NCBI GenBank assembly: GCA_022059125.1 | Contig: JAEUWY010000016.1 | Coordinates: 1,116,001-1,180,000, forward strand | Length of the DNA: 64,000 bases | DNA from: Corynespora cassiicola | Lineage: Eukaryota; Ascomycota; Dothideomycetes; Pleosporales; Corynesporascaceae | Direction: 5' to 3' | Shown here: positions 43,801-56,563 of the stretch, one piece after another | Numbering within the stretch: the stretch's first letter is position 1 | Layout of the letters: each line of letters starts with the position of its first letter | Notes under the pieces: model-generated | The model's database searches: none | What the model was told of the DNA's origin: nothing | The model's input: only the letters and a program-made list of their open reading frames with translations | Program-made: the position numbers and the translations under genes

Positions 43801-46800
43801 CTACACGGGACGAATACTAAGAAACTGGGCGAAAGACGGTGTTCCATCGGCCAAGGATTATGGTTAGTCGCCCGCGGCAGGTCAAGCGCCACGATCATTT
43901 CCTTGCGGCAAGTCGAGCCATGACGCCTAAGATGGAGGGTAGTGGTGGAGGCGCGGGAGGACCCATGTAGACGGAGGCCTTACCCAAAGCAGAAGCCCGA
44001 TCTGCAGCTACAAAAGTGAAGGGTCACACAAACAGTTTCTGGTCCCTGGATTGGTGCTACTAAGGAGACAGGGATCCCTCTACGACTAGACATAGGATCG
44101 TGTTCTCCATATACAGTGGCACACAAGTCGTCCGGATGGTTGCTGGAACGCCAGTCACTGCGCAGCCTTCCGAGGCAGGCTGGATGGATCTCAGAGTGCC
44201 TTTTTCAACAAGGTTACAGCAAAGAACAGCAAAGAACGTCCGCGCAATAGTGACGTTCTACGGCTGTGCCCCGGAGACAACTCATCGGACTCCGTGGTTT
44301 GGCGGGATAGCGCTTCATGGGGATGATTAGTGCGAGAGTGGATCGAATTGCAAGCTGGGGACCCGTGGGGAGGTGTCACACCGCACCTTGCCTTACCACT
44401 ACGGCGCATGCAAAATGCGGATGCTAGAGTGGATCCTGGTAGAAGAGAAACAGCAGCGGTATGTGACAGGGTGTGGGGTTGTCCGCGCTGCTTGCGGCGG
44501 TAATTACCGCCCAAATGGAGTCTCAGCAGCTCGATACCCCAGTATTCGCGGTAGGATGAAATGACTCGGTCCTAGCATTAGCTCCCGCGACCCTTAGAAT
44601 GTGGTCCACTAACACCTGGCTGGGGTCCGTCTGACTGTTCCTTTGTTTTCTGCGCGGATGCCACTAGGGAGCTCGTGACTTGCCTGCATCGCATTACGCG
44701 TGCGCACATTCTCCCTAGAGCCTGGTCGCGAGACCAAAACCGAGCCCAAGTCATCTGATATGGGGCCAAAATTTAGGGTACCCCTATTCCGAGGCTCTCT
44801 GCGGCAGATGGTCTACTGCATCCGGCAGGCGCATGGAATGGTTCCAAGGACGGCCAGGGTTCTCTCCGCAACCACGACTCCAAAGCTCCGAAGTCGTATA
44901 TGCGCGACTTGCCATCTCGGATGTGTAGCGAGTCGATCAGCATATTCCCGCTGCAACGCCCGTCTCTTGTTGTCTTTCCCAAGCCTCAAGAGCCCAGACT
45001 GCAACCTGTCATCCGCTTTTCTTTCCGTGAGCGTGACACCGGAGAAAAAATCGGCCGAACCGCGGCGACGGCCAGGATAGCCGCCTGAGGCCCGCACCGA
45101 AGACATGAGATGGTGGCAACCGTCAAGGACCAAGTGCGTGACCTCGTGGTGCGTGACGGCGAAAGGTGAAGTCGACGTTTGGCTTAGCGGGTGTGTAGTG
45201 TCTGAGTGGAGATGAAGTGGCAGGCTGCTCGGCGAATCCGATGGCGTAGAAAGCTTGTCTACACCACACCCCGGCCCCCCTAAGGCTCTGGCTAATCACC
45301 ACGGCGCCTTTCTGCAACTTAGGCGCAGCCATGACCGAAGCGGTTTGGCCTTGGTCTTCGGCCTCTACACACGAAAAATCCCTTGTCCCACAGACTCGAC
45401 AGACGCGAGTACAGACCGGAGACACGAGCATGGCCTGGAAATTTGCTATTTGTAAGAAATACGCCTGCGAGACATTCCATCGCATCCGCTTGCGGCGAGA
45501 CAACTAGCATGCTTTTCCCCGTGTTCCGCCGCTCTTGTAACCTGGACGCGCAATCGTGAAAACCCGAGGCACCGTCTTAGTCTGAATCATTTCGAATTGC
45601 CTAGCTCGGGGTAGCCCATGTCCAGTGCCGCCAGAAGGTGCAAAGCCGATGTTTGTCCGGCTTCTAGAAACATGGACCCTCATGGAAGTCGTTGCTACAC
45701 TCTGTTCAAGTCCATTACAGCTTCAATTGCAGCTGATGGAAGGCCAAGTCACCAAGTGCTTGGATATTTTACTTCTGATTGCAAAAACAAACCCCAAACT
45801 GTCATACAGGCGTGATCTGACGGTGCCCAAGGTGTGCCCGCAGATGATGCCAGCCTGACAAAGGTACATAGAGTCATATCCAACGGCGCGTATGCATGCT
45901 ACCAGAAGGCGTGCTGGCGAAAGCAAGCAACGGTCACGGATCCCACAAGTCAAAAGCCTTCAAAATTGCAAGCGCCTCCACGCCGTTCCACTTCCCGGAA
46001 CTTACGTTAGGGTCTACCATTGTGGGCGGAACTGCGCGGCGAACCTCCGAAACGCCCGTCAAGCACCATAGTAGATCTCGACCTTGCTAGAAAATCTTGA
46101 CCGTTTCTACGCGGCACCGGGTCAGCTGAGGCGCTGGTTAGAGGCATCGGATGGACTTGGTGAGTCCACGCGTGGATCGACAGCATATGGTTCATGGAGT
46201 ATTCCTTGCATTGCCGAGAGAGGCGACAGATGGTCCTAATGGAACCAAGGGATTAAGGTTCGTGAGCGCCATGTGGTCAACAGCCAGGTGACTGCGGTGT
46301 GATTTCCCACCCTTCACGTATTACCCGCGTAGCCGTGGCTGGCGCCTCCATAAGATAGCGCGGATGTTGAAGGGGAGAGGTTACAGTTCGCATACCCGTT
46401 AATCATATGGAATGTGAGACACTGCTAGCTTGTGGCTGCAAAGGGTTCAACGGGAGGAAAGCGCCACAAGGCTGAGCAAAATCGCGTCTCTGCGAAGTTG
46501 TACCAGCAACCCAGCCTTCGGCTGGTCAGACCGCCTTGATTCAAAAATCTCAGCATGAGATCTAGGCTTCTCCGTCACCTCGGCAATGAACAAAAAAACA
46601 AGTACCGTCGCAGCATGTAATGTAGAAGGCAATGTCTATCACGTCATGTGCCTCATGTCCCGGTGTGGACAAACACTCCGACTGTGGCTACACCCCGCTT
46701 GCATGACATACTCGTGGATCCAATATTAAGCACTGAGTCAGTCCAAAAGTCGCGGCTAGACGAAGCGTCGTCTACCTAACAAATTCAGTGCGTGGTTGGA

Positions 46801-47354
46801 GGGGCTCCAACGCGCCATACCAAAATGACGAAATTCCGCATACTTCTTCCCGCGTTCTGGAGTCAGGTCTGACCGGTCTGGCTGGCACAACCGCCATCGG
46901 CGATCTTATGGAAGGTGAGCCATGGATCGTGGGTAGTTTCTCTGCCGATATTGAGCAATAGACGCTGTTCTGTTCTTCCGAACTCCATGATATTCAACTG
47001 GAGAACTTAATGCAACCCTATTCTCACTCATCACCAGTGACATGCTCCTGTCCACTCACGCATGGCTCTCCGGCGCATATCACAACGAATCCGTATGTCG
47101 GTGGTCATGATTGGAAGGGACGAGTGTTTCTCCCCATCTTTTCAACCCAGCCGCAGGTTCAGGGCTGTTAATACTTCCGCACCCCCTCCATAGTGTCGGA
47201 GTTTGTTATAGATCAGGAATGTATCGTCCCCAGCCCGGAAAGATTACAAAGCCCAACGTTGGGCGCCTACAGTTCCAGCCAGTGCGAGATGAAGGAGCCC
47301 CTCCAAAAAAAATTCCTTCTAGAATATGTGGGTGCCACAACAGTAGCTCCCGGA

Positions 47355-47383
47355 GGGTCAGAAAATGCGGGGTCAGAAAATGC
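47355..47383. repeat. Two copies of a 15-bp unit
   Basis: GGGTCAGAAAATGC occurs twice with a 15-bp period. Confidence 0.7.
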
Positions 47384-50300
47384 AGACACTTCTCGTGATC
47401 ACTTGCCATCGCCCCGGATTACTTTCTTTGCTGCAAGGATACCTCTCTTCTGTTATCCTTGCGCAGCCTTTCCAGATCCCTGGAGACAGGGTGTCTCGAG
47501 ATGAGCTAGTCTTGACCGCTTCCTGTGGATGAAAAATGCGGGCGGGTGGTCGGTCCCGGACGATGCAGAGATGCCCATGAATGATGTCTGGAAACCCAAG
47601 CCACTGCCAACCAGAGGACCACCAATGAGAAAATAGTATGTGGCAGTTACCAGAGATGGCAGGCACTAAGGGCACCCCTCAAGCGATGGACTCAAGCTAA
47701 GGCTAGTCGAGTGGGTTTGCAACAACGGTCACAATCGAGCATATTGGCAGGGCACATTTCACGAAGGCTTCAGTTAAAAAGCCAAGGGCATGGCACTTCT
47801 TTCTACTCTTTGCATTTCTTCTGTTTCTGGGCGTAGGGGATCTGCTTATTGATTCCCGCCCGTTTCTTTTGTCAGGGTGTTTGGGCCACCCCCTCAGCAG
47901 AATGGCTGACTCGAGAACAGAGCGAGACAGAGTGAGCACACAATAACCGAAATGAGAGGGGTATAGAGATCTTACATCTCGCTATTATCATCTACAGAAA
48001 TACGGTTTGCAGGTAGCAGCAGCTAGCATCTTTTGTCTCTTCCCCCCAGTTGTCCATTTAATTCACATTCTACAACGCATAGTCTCGCAGATGGCACGCG
48101 GATGGAAGTGAAACCGACGGCTCTGCCCGCTCATGGCAAGTTCCACGACCCACATTTCTTTCTCAGGTGGTAGCCGACGGCGACACCTTGGGCCGCGGCA
48201 TCATTGCTTCTAACTCACGTTCGGATTTGAACACTTGTATCCTAGGATATCCCATCGTATATCTCTGGAATTCTGTCCCAATAGACAGCTGTTGAGTGCA
48301 GAGGTAAGTACCTTGCGAAGACTAATATGGCAGGACACTGTACGGAGCCGATGTTTCGCTGATCTCATGCTCGATGCACAAACGATTGACTGGAGCGAGC
48401 CGCACATCTCTGGGGAATGTTTCGGCCACAAGCATGGGGACCTGAAGATTCTCGGGACAATCATAGTTTCCAACGATCATCTCTACGAACATACCATGAC
48501 AGCACCGTATGCTTTTTCGGCCCGGCGAATTCGCAGTATTCAATAGGGGCGAAAGTCTGTCCATTATCCTTGCACTCATAACTTCCTTCTGTGTGTTTGA
48601 GCCTCGGTTATCGTGGCTGGTTGAAACAGAAGCACCGAACAGCCATCAATGTATGGTTTACGCTTACTGCTCACTTGGATTGTCCCATGACGACAATATG
48701 ATCCATTTATTTTTCTCACAGGAACGCTGGAACGTAAGCGATTTTCCTCGTTTTGTAACACTACCCGATATGTTGATACCGAAGGGCCTTTCGAGAGGAA
48801 CAAGATACCATCGAAATTCCTATTTTATTCACCCGTTAACTAACAAGTTTCACACACAATGTCTCTCTTTACCAGTTACCCTGGCGTATACTGTTCAAGT
48901 AATCATCGAATTGCGAAACTATATGGACATCGAGCACCTTGGGACCCTTGGCTTTCGAAAATACATATCGGAGATTTGATCGTCTTGAATTCGTTTTCAA
49001 CAACACATGCGCATTGAATATTCGGTGGAGGATTTTTGAATCTGCGCGATTTCGCGGTATCCGCATGATGAAGTCAAAAACCGACTGCATAGCCCATACA
49101 ATACATCGAGTACTGTCTCCAAGCACTCGAGCGCGGTCTCAAAGTCGGGCAATCTCGAGTTCTTTCATTACCAGATAGACTCCAACATGGTCCATCAAAA
49201 TTCCATCGCCATCCTCTTTGTGCCCGAACAGCTCTTTAACTTTCGGAGAATAAACATCTTGACTAAGATCCAAATGTACGAGACACGACTGGTGAAGCGA
49301 CGTTGGTAACGGCTCCGAGTAGCGCCGAAGCTAGACCCAATGGAAGCGCGATTGGATGTCAACAGCCAGATGTGGTTGGCAGAACCAAAAGATGCGAACG
49401 GTACTTACTTTTTTTCATTGGACAGGGCGCATGCTATGTCACACCCCATGGGAACGGTGTCATTGCGAAGGGTTGGCAGGTGGAGACAAAATGGTTGAGC
49501 CTTCCTGACGTCAGGTGACGGTGCTGGACTTCCACGTGGTTCGTTGCGTTTCCTCACGCGCTCTTTTACACCGACTTTCGGGGCAGCCCTCGTCATCTAG
49601 AGGGTGCATGTGAATGTGTTCCCCGTTTTTGGGCCTGCTTCAGGGTCTGTGAAGTAAGCGAGTGCGATGCGGCTTTGTCATCTATCGGCTTGAGCCTGAC
49701 GGCTGGGGCGCGTATTGCGGTACCCGTCGTGTAGGTCGGGAATTAATCTTCTGAAGTGTATTATGTTCCGCTATACAAAGAGGGGCGCCTGCACGGGTGG
49801 TGACAATCTTTGGTCAGGTTGAATTTTCGGTCAAGAAGTGCAGTTGAAGACTTTGCAAGGGGTTAATACGAGTGTGATACCCAAGCCTTGTCTATGGCAT
49901 TGAATGTTTAAGAAGCTGTGTTAGACATGGCTATCAAAAGTGGAAATATAGCAGAAAATACTAGGTTTTAAGGTGAAAAGTGTGTATTGGGAAGGCTGTT
50001 GAGCCTATCGGTGGGTAAGTACAATCAACATGATGCATATGGTAGCATGAAGTGGCAAAGCTTGTAGCTCGATATTGAATATGAATCTATGTTTTAGAAA
50101 CGGCCGAATATTTTTTGTTTGACATGTTACTCTGTAGCACCCATCTACTCAGAATCTCACAGTGAGAAGATGCAGGGACATTATTTGATAGCCAACGCAT
50201 GTCTAGATTTACACAGGTAACCCAAGACCGAAAAAGGCTCATTGCAACAGGCTTCACCCTCAACCCGAAATCCAGATGCCTTAAACAGGTATAAACTCTT

Positions 50301-51907
50301 CGTTTCCTAGGCAAATCAAGGGTTTACTGGGGGGAAAGCGAGACATGGAGTAGTGGCATCGGCATTAATCTATCCGCAATTAGAGCAAAACTACGCCGTT
50401 TCTGTAAGAACAAACATCATTTGGTCTTTAAAGACTGATGAGATAGTCTCATGATATGACTGGAGAGTACTTCGTGTAAGAATCCGACTTATACACGATG
50501 TGTATATTGGATTGGCGGCATTGTTTGTTACCTTTATTTGCGCCATGGTATGGTGAGCATATGCGACATGTGAAACATGACAGCATTGCTAACATCCTTA
50601 TACTCAAGCCTGCCCCAGTAGGAAGTTTTCTTGGTTTTCCGAGATGATGATCTGATTGAGTTCGTTGCAGGCGATCACTTAAACACATGTCAATCGCAAC
50701 AGGCAAACCTACCATCAGTTCAAGGGCGAAAAGCAAGCCCATACGTCAGTGGTGTCCTAACATGCCGGATATCCGGCTTGATTAGTGACCAATGATTTGG
50801 CCCTGAATTCTCCTGTTGTCACTCTAGTCCAATACCATTTGAGACTGATATATAGTTTTCGCTTTCACCTGAGTACAGCACACACTCGTATATGAACGCG
50901 AGAAGCAAGCGTCAGAAGGATACAGATTCAATGAACAGTAGGATTTTCATGTGCACGGCACGGCTCTGTAAGAAAGGACTCGACCGTCTTTATCATCGGG
51001 TTAATGGGCATGCCGCAATTTGGGGGCAGTGGGGTTTCCAGAGATCATCACCAAGACAAAACGCCAATGACGAGAGTGGTGCAGAAGCACGATGGCAAGA
51101 AAAATCAGGACTGGCCGGATTGGTGTTTGGATGTAATGATACCTGTGCTCGAAAAAGTAGCTGAGCAAAACAAACAGTCTGTCTGCGCCATGGCCCGGCG
51201 ACAATCGCGTTGTGCCATTTGTTGTACACTCCAAGGAGGATTTGTGCAAACAAGCTGCATGCAGACCATTATTGTGGAAAGTAGGAACCGTTGAAAAAGC
51301 AACAGAGGCATGAGCATCCCATGGCAATCCCTCCGTTGGTGTTCCCGACAGTGCCTCAGGCATTGGACAAAGTGCGCAGTTGCGCGGAGGAACTCGCAGA
51401 ATACCACCTGCGGGATGTAGGTCAAATGGCCCGGTTTGCGCAGAACACGTCCAGGGAGAGCTCGCCACGGTATGCTTTCTCCGTCCCGACTGGGGTATAA
51501 AAGCATGCCTCGTCTGCCTCAGGAGTCGCTTCGAGGTTGTTTTTCCCGCCCCGGAACTGGAACCTGCTTGTATACGACGTAATCGACGCATTGGTGGCCC
51601 GGCGATGCACAATGACAGGCCCCACGAGGAAACCAAGGTGGTGAGTGCTGCCACAGACGTTCTCCGCGAGGCCGGGGGTGCGAGGTGCTGCAGCGGGTAC
51701 CTAAGCAGGTCCCAACGGAAGTGGCTGCCCGGCTGCAGCTTCCCAACCAAACACCGCATCTGGCGCAAAACCTATAGTGCACATTTCCACCCCATGGGCG
51801 ACGGCTTCTCACCACGTCCCTCCTGCCTCGAGAGATCAACCGCGCTCTTTGCCCATCTCACCACGCCAAAAGCAAACCTTATCACGCCTTGCTGACCGTG
51901 CTACAGC

Positions 51908-52126
51908 CATGACGGATGCTCGCCCGCTCTCCAGGCGTACCTCTCCAGCCCCGCGACGGTACACGAACGCATCGCTTCCGGCATGCTCGATTCAAGTGAC
52001 GCAAACTTCCGACAGATGGAGCTGGAAAAGAAGCTCCAGGCTCTCGTGGACGTGTTGCAGATCCCCGTTTCAGAAGGAGGGGCCCGAGATGAAGGCCTAG
52101 AGAGGCTTTCAGTCAAGCAGCGTTGA
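51908..52126 (+). other. Coding-like exon, unrecognised (possible C-terminus)
   Basis: The + frame from a ...CTGACCGTGCTACAG acceptor-like site (51,907) to a TGA at 52,124-52,126 gives about 72 residues with G/C-ending codons and an amphipathic, protein-like texture (AYLSSPATVHERIASGML, then FRQMELEKKLQALVDVLQIP). A GTGAGT donor at 51,641 after an ATG at 51,612 would join in phase, giving a protein of about 80 residues, but this is only one reading. I do not recognise the family. It faces the minus-strand fragment 52,295-52,690 tail to tail. Confidence 0.28.
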
Positions 52127-52294
52127 GAGCGTGGAGGCTACAAAAAGGAACGGGGAGCCTCGCCGGGCACTTGTCGACATTCACAGGGTGTCCTTGTTGG
52201 CGAATACATATCTCCGCACCGGGTCGCACCCGCCCCTGTCCATCAACACTGGCCATGACACGCAAGATTGGACCGGAATTTACACATCAAATTA

Positions 52295-52690
52295 TCAGAT
52301 TGCTGTGGCACCACCCATGGGCGATCGGCAGCCGCCCTTGATGGCAGCAGTGCTGAATTCTTCGCCTACTTGATTGAAGATGGGGGCGTTCTGGGGGAGG
52401 CTGGTGATGAGTTTGATGAAGGGGCCGCTGTGGCTGCTGGATGCGAAATTAAAAGCGCACACGTCAGCGCCGGACCGATAGACACAGCCGTTCGCCGCGA
52501 GTGTCACCAGAGATTCCAAGCAGTGCTCTGAAGAAGGAGAAGGGAAAAAAAAGTTTGTTCGAGAGGCATTTCTTACACCGAGACACATGAGTGTGGCGCG
52601 GTGGCTGGTGCCGGTGATGTTCCAGATGGACATGATGAGGCTCGACGCATGGCTGTGCCGCGGTTGAAATGAGGCCAACAGCGGGATGGC
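52295..52690 (-). other. Coding-like two-exon fragment, unrecognised
   Basis: On the minus strand, a frame with strong C/G third positions runs from about 52,690 to 52,579. It continues after a convincing 51-nt intron (GTGTAAG...CTTCTTCAG, 52,578-52,528) to a TGA at 52,297-52,295. The product reads ASSLIMSIWNITGTSHRATL, then EHCLESLVTLAANGC, and ends GCRSPMGGATAI. The phase across the intron is kept. No start codon or upstream exon could be fixed: a TGA lies just upstream. The Cys spacing faintly recalls the C-terminal domain of AflR-type regulators, but not enough to name it. It may be the 3' relic of a lost gene. Confidence 0.3.
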
Positions 52691-52796
52691 ACCTGGGCCC
52701 AGAATTCACGGTTTCGGGGCCCTGGATCAGAAGATTGCGTCTGCGCGAAGAGATTGTTCTTTGAACGTTGGTCCCTCTTGTCCCCTCACTGGATCG

Positions 52797-52830
52797 CAAG
52801 GAGCGGAGAGCAAGGAGCGGAGAGCAACGA
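52797..52830. repeat. 14-bp tandem repeat (GCAAGGAGCGGAGA)
   Basis: Two full copies and a third partial, slightly changed copy. Confidence 0.75.
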
Positions 52831-54236
52831 GCGGCTCCCGGGTTTTGTACCGAGCATCGCACAGGGAAGGTCGCAGGAGCTGGGCCGGAGCATGGTCCCA
52901 CTACGGAGAAGCATCAAGCGACGGGCCCTTGGAAGGAGTTGAGACAGGCCATCAGCAAGCGGTGCATACACGAGGGCAGCGTCCGCAAGTATTTCGAGCA
53001 AAGTTTGCAGCAAGAAGGCGGCTTTGTCAGGGTGCTACACAAGGTCGAAGCCTCGTTGACGGGGATGACAGTCAGTCAGCGCGTTAGCAACTGTGCATGC
53101 GTCGAGGCTCTATTTTTGTCGCGACACAGCCACCGATGGGCCCGGAGCACGCGACCGGCCACACGTTGACTTTTGCCGATAGCTACCTGTCACAGCAGTG
53201 AAGCCGGGACGGGGGTATTTGGCAGCACATCCCGTGCCGGCACATGGCAGCCAAAATAGATGGCCTCGGGCGCTCGAGCGTGCTCGGAGGGTGGTCTTGA
53301 CGAGCTTCGCGGCCTTGAGTTGGAGACTGGGGACGAGCAGGGCGGTAAACAAGCCGTCGCTGGCGCATGCTGGGCTGGCGTCGCTTGGCCAGGAGTCGCT
53401 CGAGCCGTTGGCAGAGCTTAGCCACCACAGCGCGCGCGGGTCCCTCCAAGCCAGGCTCGGTGGCTCCTGATAGGCCCACGACGCCGTGTGCGCACCGTGT
53501 CGCATTCCTCAGCTGGCGAAAAGCAACCAGTGGTGGTGGGCCAGGGCTGGATGCCAGGCTGGGGGGCAAACGACGTGTGCGAGCAGCTTGGGAGTAGTTA
53601 AGAGCAGCAGCGCCGCCTCGCGTCGCGCAGACGTAAACTTCCCATCACAGCGTCCATCTGGCAACGATCATCCGGCCCTGTTCTCGAACCCCCAAGGCCA
53701 TCGAGAATCCGTCGATAAATCCTGCGGAGCGTGCCATAGGTCCAGCGCCCGAACATAGCGCCGCGCGTCGCTTCCCCTTTAGGTCTCCCGTCCGTTGCCC
53801 CTGCCTTTTCGACCGCCAAGGTTTCAGCACTGCGCCCAAACCTGCCTTTTCTCTCTCGTGCCCGCCAGTCCACCTCCTCATCCACCTCCACCGGCGCCTT
53901 CGTCGTTTGTCCCTCGTTTCACCTTCGCTTTCGTCCCGCAACCAGCCAGCGTCTCCCCAGGCTTTCACTTTCTTCCGTTTGTGACCTCTTCCTTGCGACT
54001 CGTATATCGTCTACGACCTCGCCTCCCTTTGGACTTCTTCGCCCCGGCACGAGAAAGGTTGATCCTGCGGCCCTGTACCGTTTACTTTAATACGCCTCTG
54101 TTTTTCCTTTTTCTTTCCTAGCTACGACCGTTTCCTAGCCCGTATCCCGGCCCCTTTGCCGCTGTCCAGCGGTCCTCCCATCCCATCGACCCTCGCTTCG
54201 CAGTAGGTCGCCTCCGGGCGAGCGTACTTGGCCATC

Positions 54237-56563
54237 ATGAGGGTACACACCACATACTCCGCCATGCTCGCGCCATTCATATTACTGGCCTCGGCCCCCT
54301 TGGGTGCCATGGCCGCCGACATCCTGAAGACCAATGGCTATAGCTCCTGCCAGGATAACTCCGACATCAAGGTCAACCGCCTCAACTTCGAATTCGACAG
54401 GGCCACCAGGAAAATCGTCTTCGATGTGTCGGGAACCAGTGAAAAGGAGCAAAAGGTTATGGCGATCCTGACCGTGAATGCCTACGGAAAAGAAGTTTAT
54501 AAGAACGAGTTTAACCCCTGCGACGGAGAAACCAAGATGGATGCGCTCTGTCCAGGTACCTACCTCACCCCTCATACATCGATCCCATCTAACCCACCGC
54601 AGTTCCCGCCGGCACGTTTGCTGCCACTGGAGAGCAGACCATTCCCGAATCTTACATGTCGCAGATTCCATCGATAGCATTCAACATTCCCGATCTTGAC
54701 AGCCAGGCTACAATGCAGCTCAAGGCGGTAGATGGCGGCCAGCAGTTGGCGTGTATCACATCTCAAGTGAACAACGGAAAATCGCTTTCGGTGCCTGGTG
54801 TTTCGTATGCTGCTGCAGGTATCGCCGGCGCCGCCCTCGTGGTATCCGGCATCTCCGCGCTTGCTAGCGCCGGCAGCACCGGTGCCCCGTCATCCAGCCC
54901 CTCCTTCGGCGAAGTCATTGGTTGGTTCCAGTCCATGGCCTTGAACGGCATGATGAGTGTCCAGGTCCCTGGCGTGTACCAGAGCTTCTCCAAGAACTTT
55001 GCATTCAGCACAGGCCTCATATCGTGGGACCAGATGCAAAGCTCCATCGATGGCTTCAGGAACAAGACCGGCGGCAACCTGACCGAGAACAGCGTCGAGT
55101 ACTTGAAGAAGGCCACCCTTATCCACCAGGATCCGGGCACCAACTATACCAAGCGTTCTTTGGACGCCGTGCTTCTTTGGGCTCGCGACGAAATCGAAAC
55201 CAATGTCAACGGAACCGAAACTGGCGATGACGAGGACAACAAGATCATGCACGCCGTCAGTGGTATCCAAGGCTACGTAGAAGAGCTCACTATTCCTAAC
55301 GGCAACACCTTCATGACCATTCTTCTCGTCTTCGCCATCATCGTTGCAGCCATTACCGTTGGAATCCTGCTTTTCAAGGTCATCCTTGAAACCTGGGCAA
55401 TGTGCGGCAACTTCCCTAAGCGTCTGACCAACTTCCGTAAGCGGTACTGGTGGATTCTGGCAAAGACCATCACCAGTCTGATCCTCCTGCTCTACGGTAT
55501 CTGGGTTCTTTACTGTGTCTATCAATTCAAGAACGGAGACTCTTGGGCCGCCAAGACACTTGCTGGTGTAACTTTGGCCATGTTTACCGCAGTCCTCATC
55601 TTCTTCACATGGAAGATTTGGAGCACTGCCAACAAGTTCAAGAAGGCCGAGGGCGACGTTTCTGGCCTCTACGACAACAAGGAGACATGGAGGAAGTACA
55701 GCATGTTCTACGAGAACTACAAGAAAGCTTACTGGTGGATTTTTGTTCCTGCTATCGTCTACATGTTGGCTCGCGGTTGCGTCATCGCTGGTGCAGATGG
55801 TCATGGTATGGCCCAGGCCGCTGGCCAACTCATCGTCGAGGCTCTTCTGCTCATCATGCTCCTTTGGGCCCGCCCCTACGGCCTCAAGTCAAGCAACTGG
55901 ATCAACATCACCATCCAGGTGGTTCGTGTATTGTCAGTTGTTTGCATCTTGGTTTTCGTCGAGGAGCTCGGCGTAGCCCAGACGACTAAGACCGTTACTG
56001 GTCTTGTCCTGGTCGTCATGCAGGCAGTTCTCACTGGTCTGCTTGCTGTTCTGATTGCCGTCAATGCCATCGTCATTTGCTGCAAAGAAAACCCTCACCG
56101 CAAGAAGAGGAAGGAAGCCGGTACGTGTGGTATAAAACCACTATATGATGAATTGATACTGACTCGCCATGCAGAGAAAGCGCGTGATCTCGATAACCTT
56201 ACCCCTCTGGATGCGCGTAACTCCCTTCTCATGGATCCCCAGGAGTACAAGCGCAACTCCATGCCCCAGCCCTATGCCAGCCGTAAAGGTTACGACCCAG
56301 TACCTCTTGCTGAGCAGCAGACGGCCTATGGCGGCGCCAGGCCTTACTATGATGGCAACGAGCACTTGCTTTCGGAAGCGGCGCCATATGGCACCACTGG
56401 GCACAGCCGCAGCCACAGCACCGAGAGAAGGAGTCCCAGCCCTCCGGCCTCTATAGCGCCTCGACTCCCCGAAGTCAACTTCAACGGCCAAGAAACCGGC
56501 TACACTTCCAACAATGCCCCATGGGCTCCACAACAAGGAGGATACCGAGGAAATGCGTACTAA
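54237..56563 (+). CDS. FLC-family / TRP-like ion channel or transporter with ML-like luminal domain
   Basis: Three exons (54237-54555, 54603-56120, 56175-56563) encode 741 residues. Residues 1-27 are a signal peptide. The next ~140 residues are the ML-like lipid-binding domain with conserved Cys (GYSSCQDNSDIKV, FNPCDGETKMDALC). About nine membrane spans of the TRP domain follow, starting after NGNTFMTILLVFAIIV, with typical KRYWWILAKTITSLILLLYG and GLKSSNWINITIQVVRVLSV. The cytosolic tail is Pro/Ser/Tyr-rich. Yeast Flc1-3 act in ER/Golgi or plasma-membrane FAD and calcium handling and in wall integrity. Intron 2 is 54 nt, a multiple of three with no stop, so a retained form with 18 extra residues is possible; splice signals are good. 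The long C/T-rich leader upstream is typical of strongly expressed fungal genes. Confidence 0.92.

Larger units (their letters stand above)
43613..54236. other. 10.6-kb gene-poor region
   Basis: The longest stretch without a recognised gene in the window. GC content is ordinary for most of it, with an AT-richer part between about 48.5 and 50.8 kb. Many short ORFs exist in all frames. Only a few pieces have coding-like codon bias (see 51,908-52,126 and 52,295-52,690). No transposase, reverse transcriptase or long terminal repeat was recognised. The last ~350 bp are the pyrimidine-rich leader of the FLC gene. Confidence 0.5.

Noticed and set aside
51001..51768. 255-codon minus-strand ORF in the gene-poor gap
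   Set aside because: No recognisable motif, and competing long frames exist on the + strand; codon third positions are not biased. Kept only as an unexplained frame.
54890..55828. 312-codon minus-strand ORF
   Set aside because: Antisense shadow of the FLC/TRP-like exon 2.
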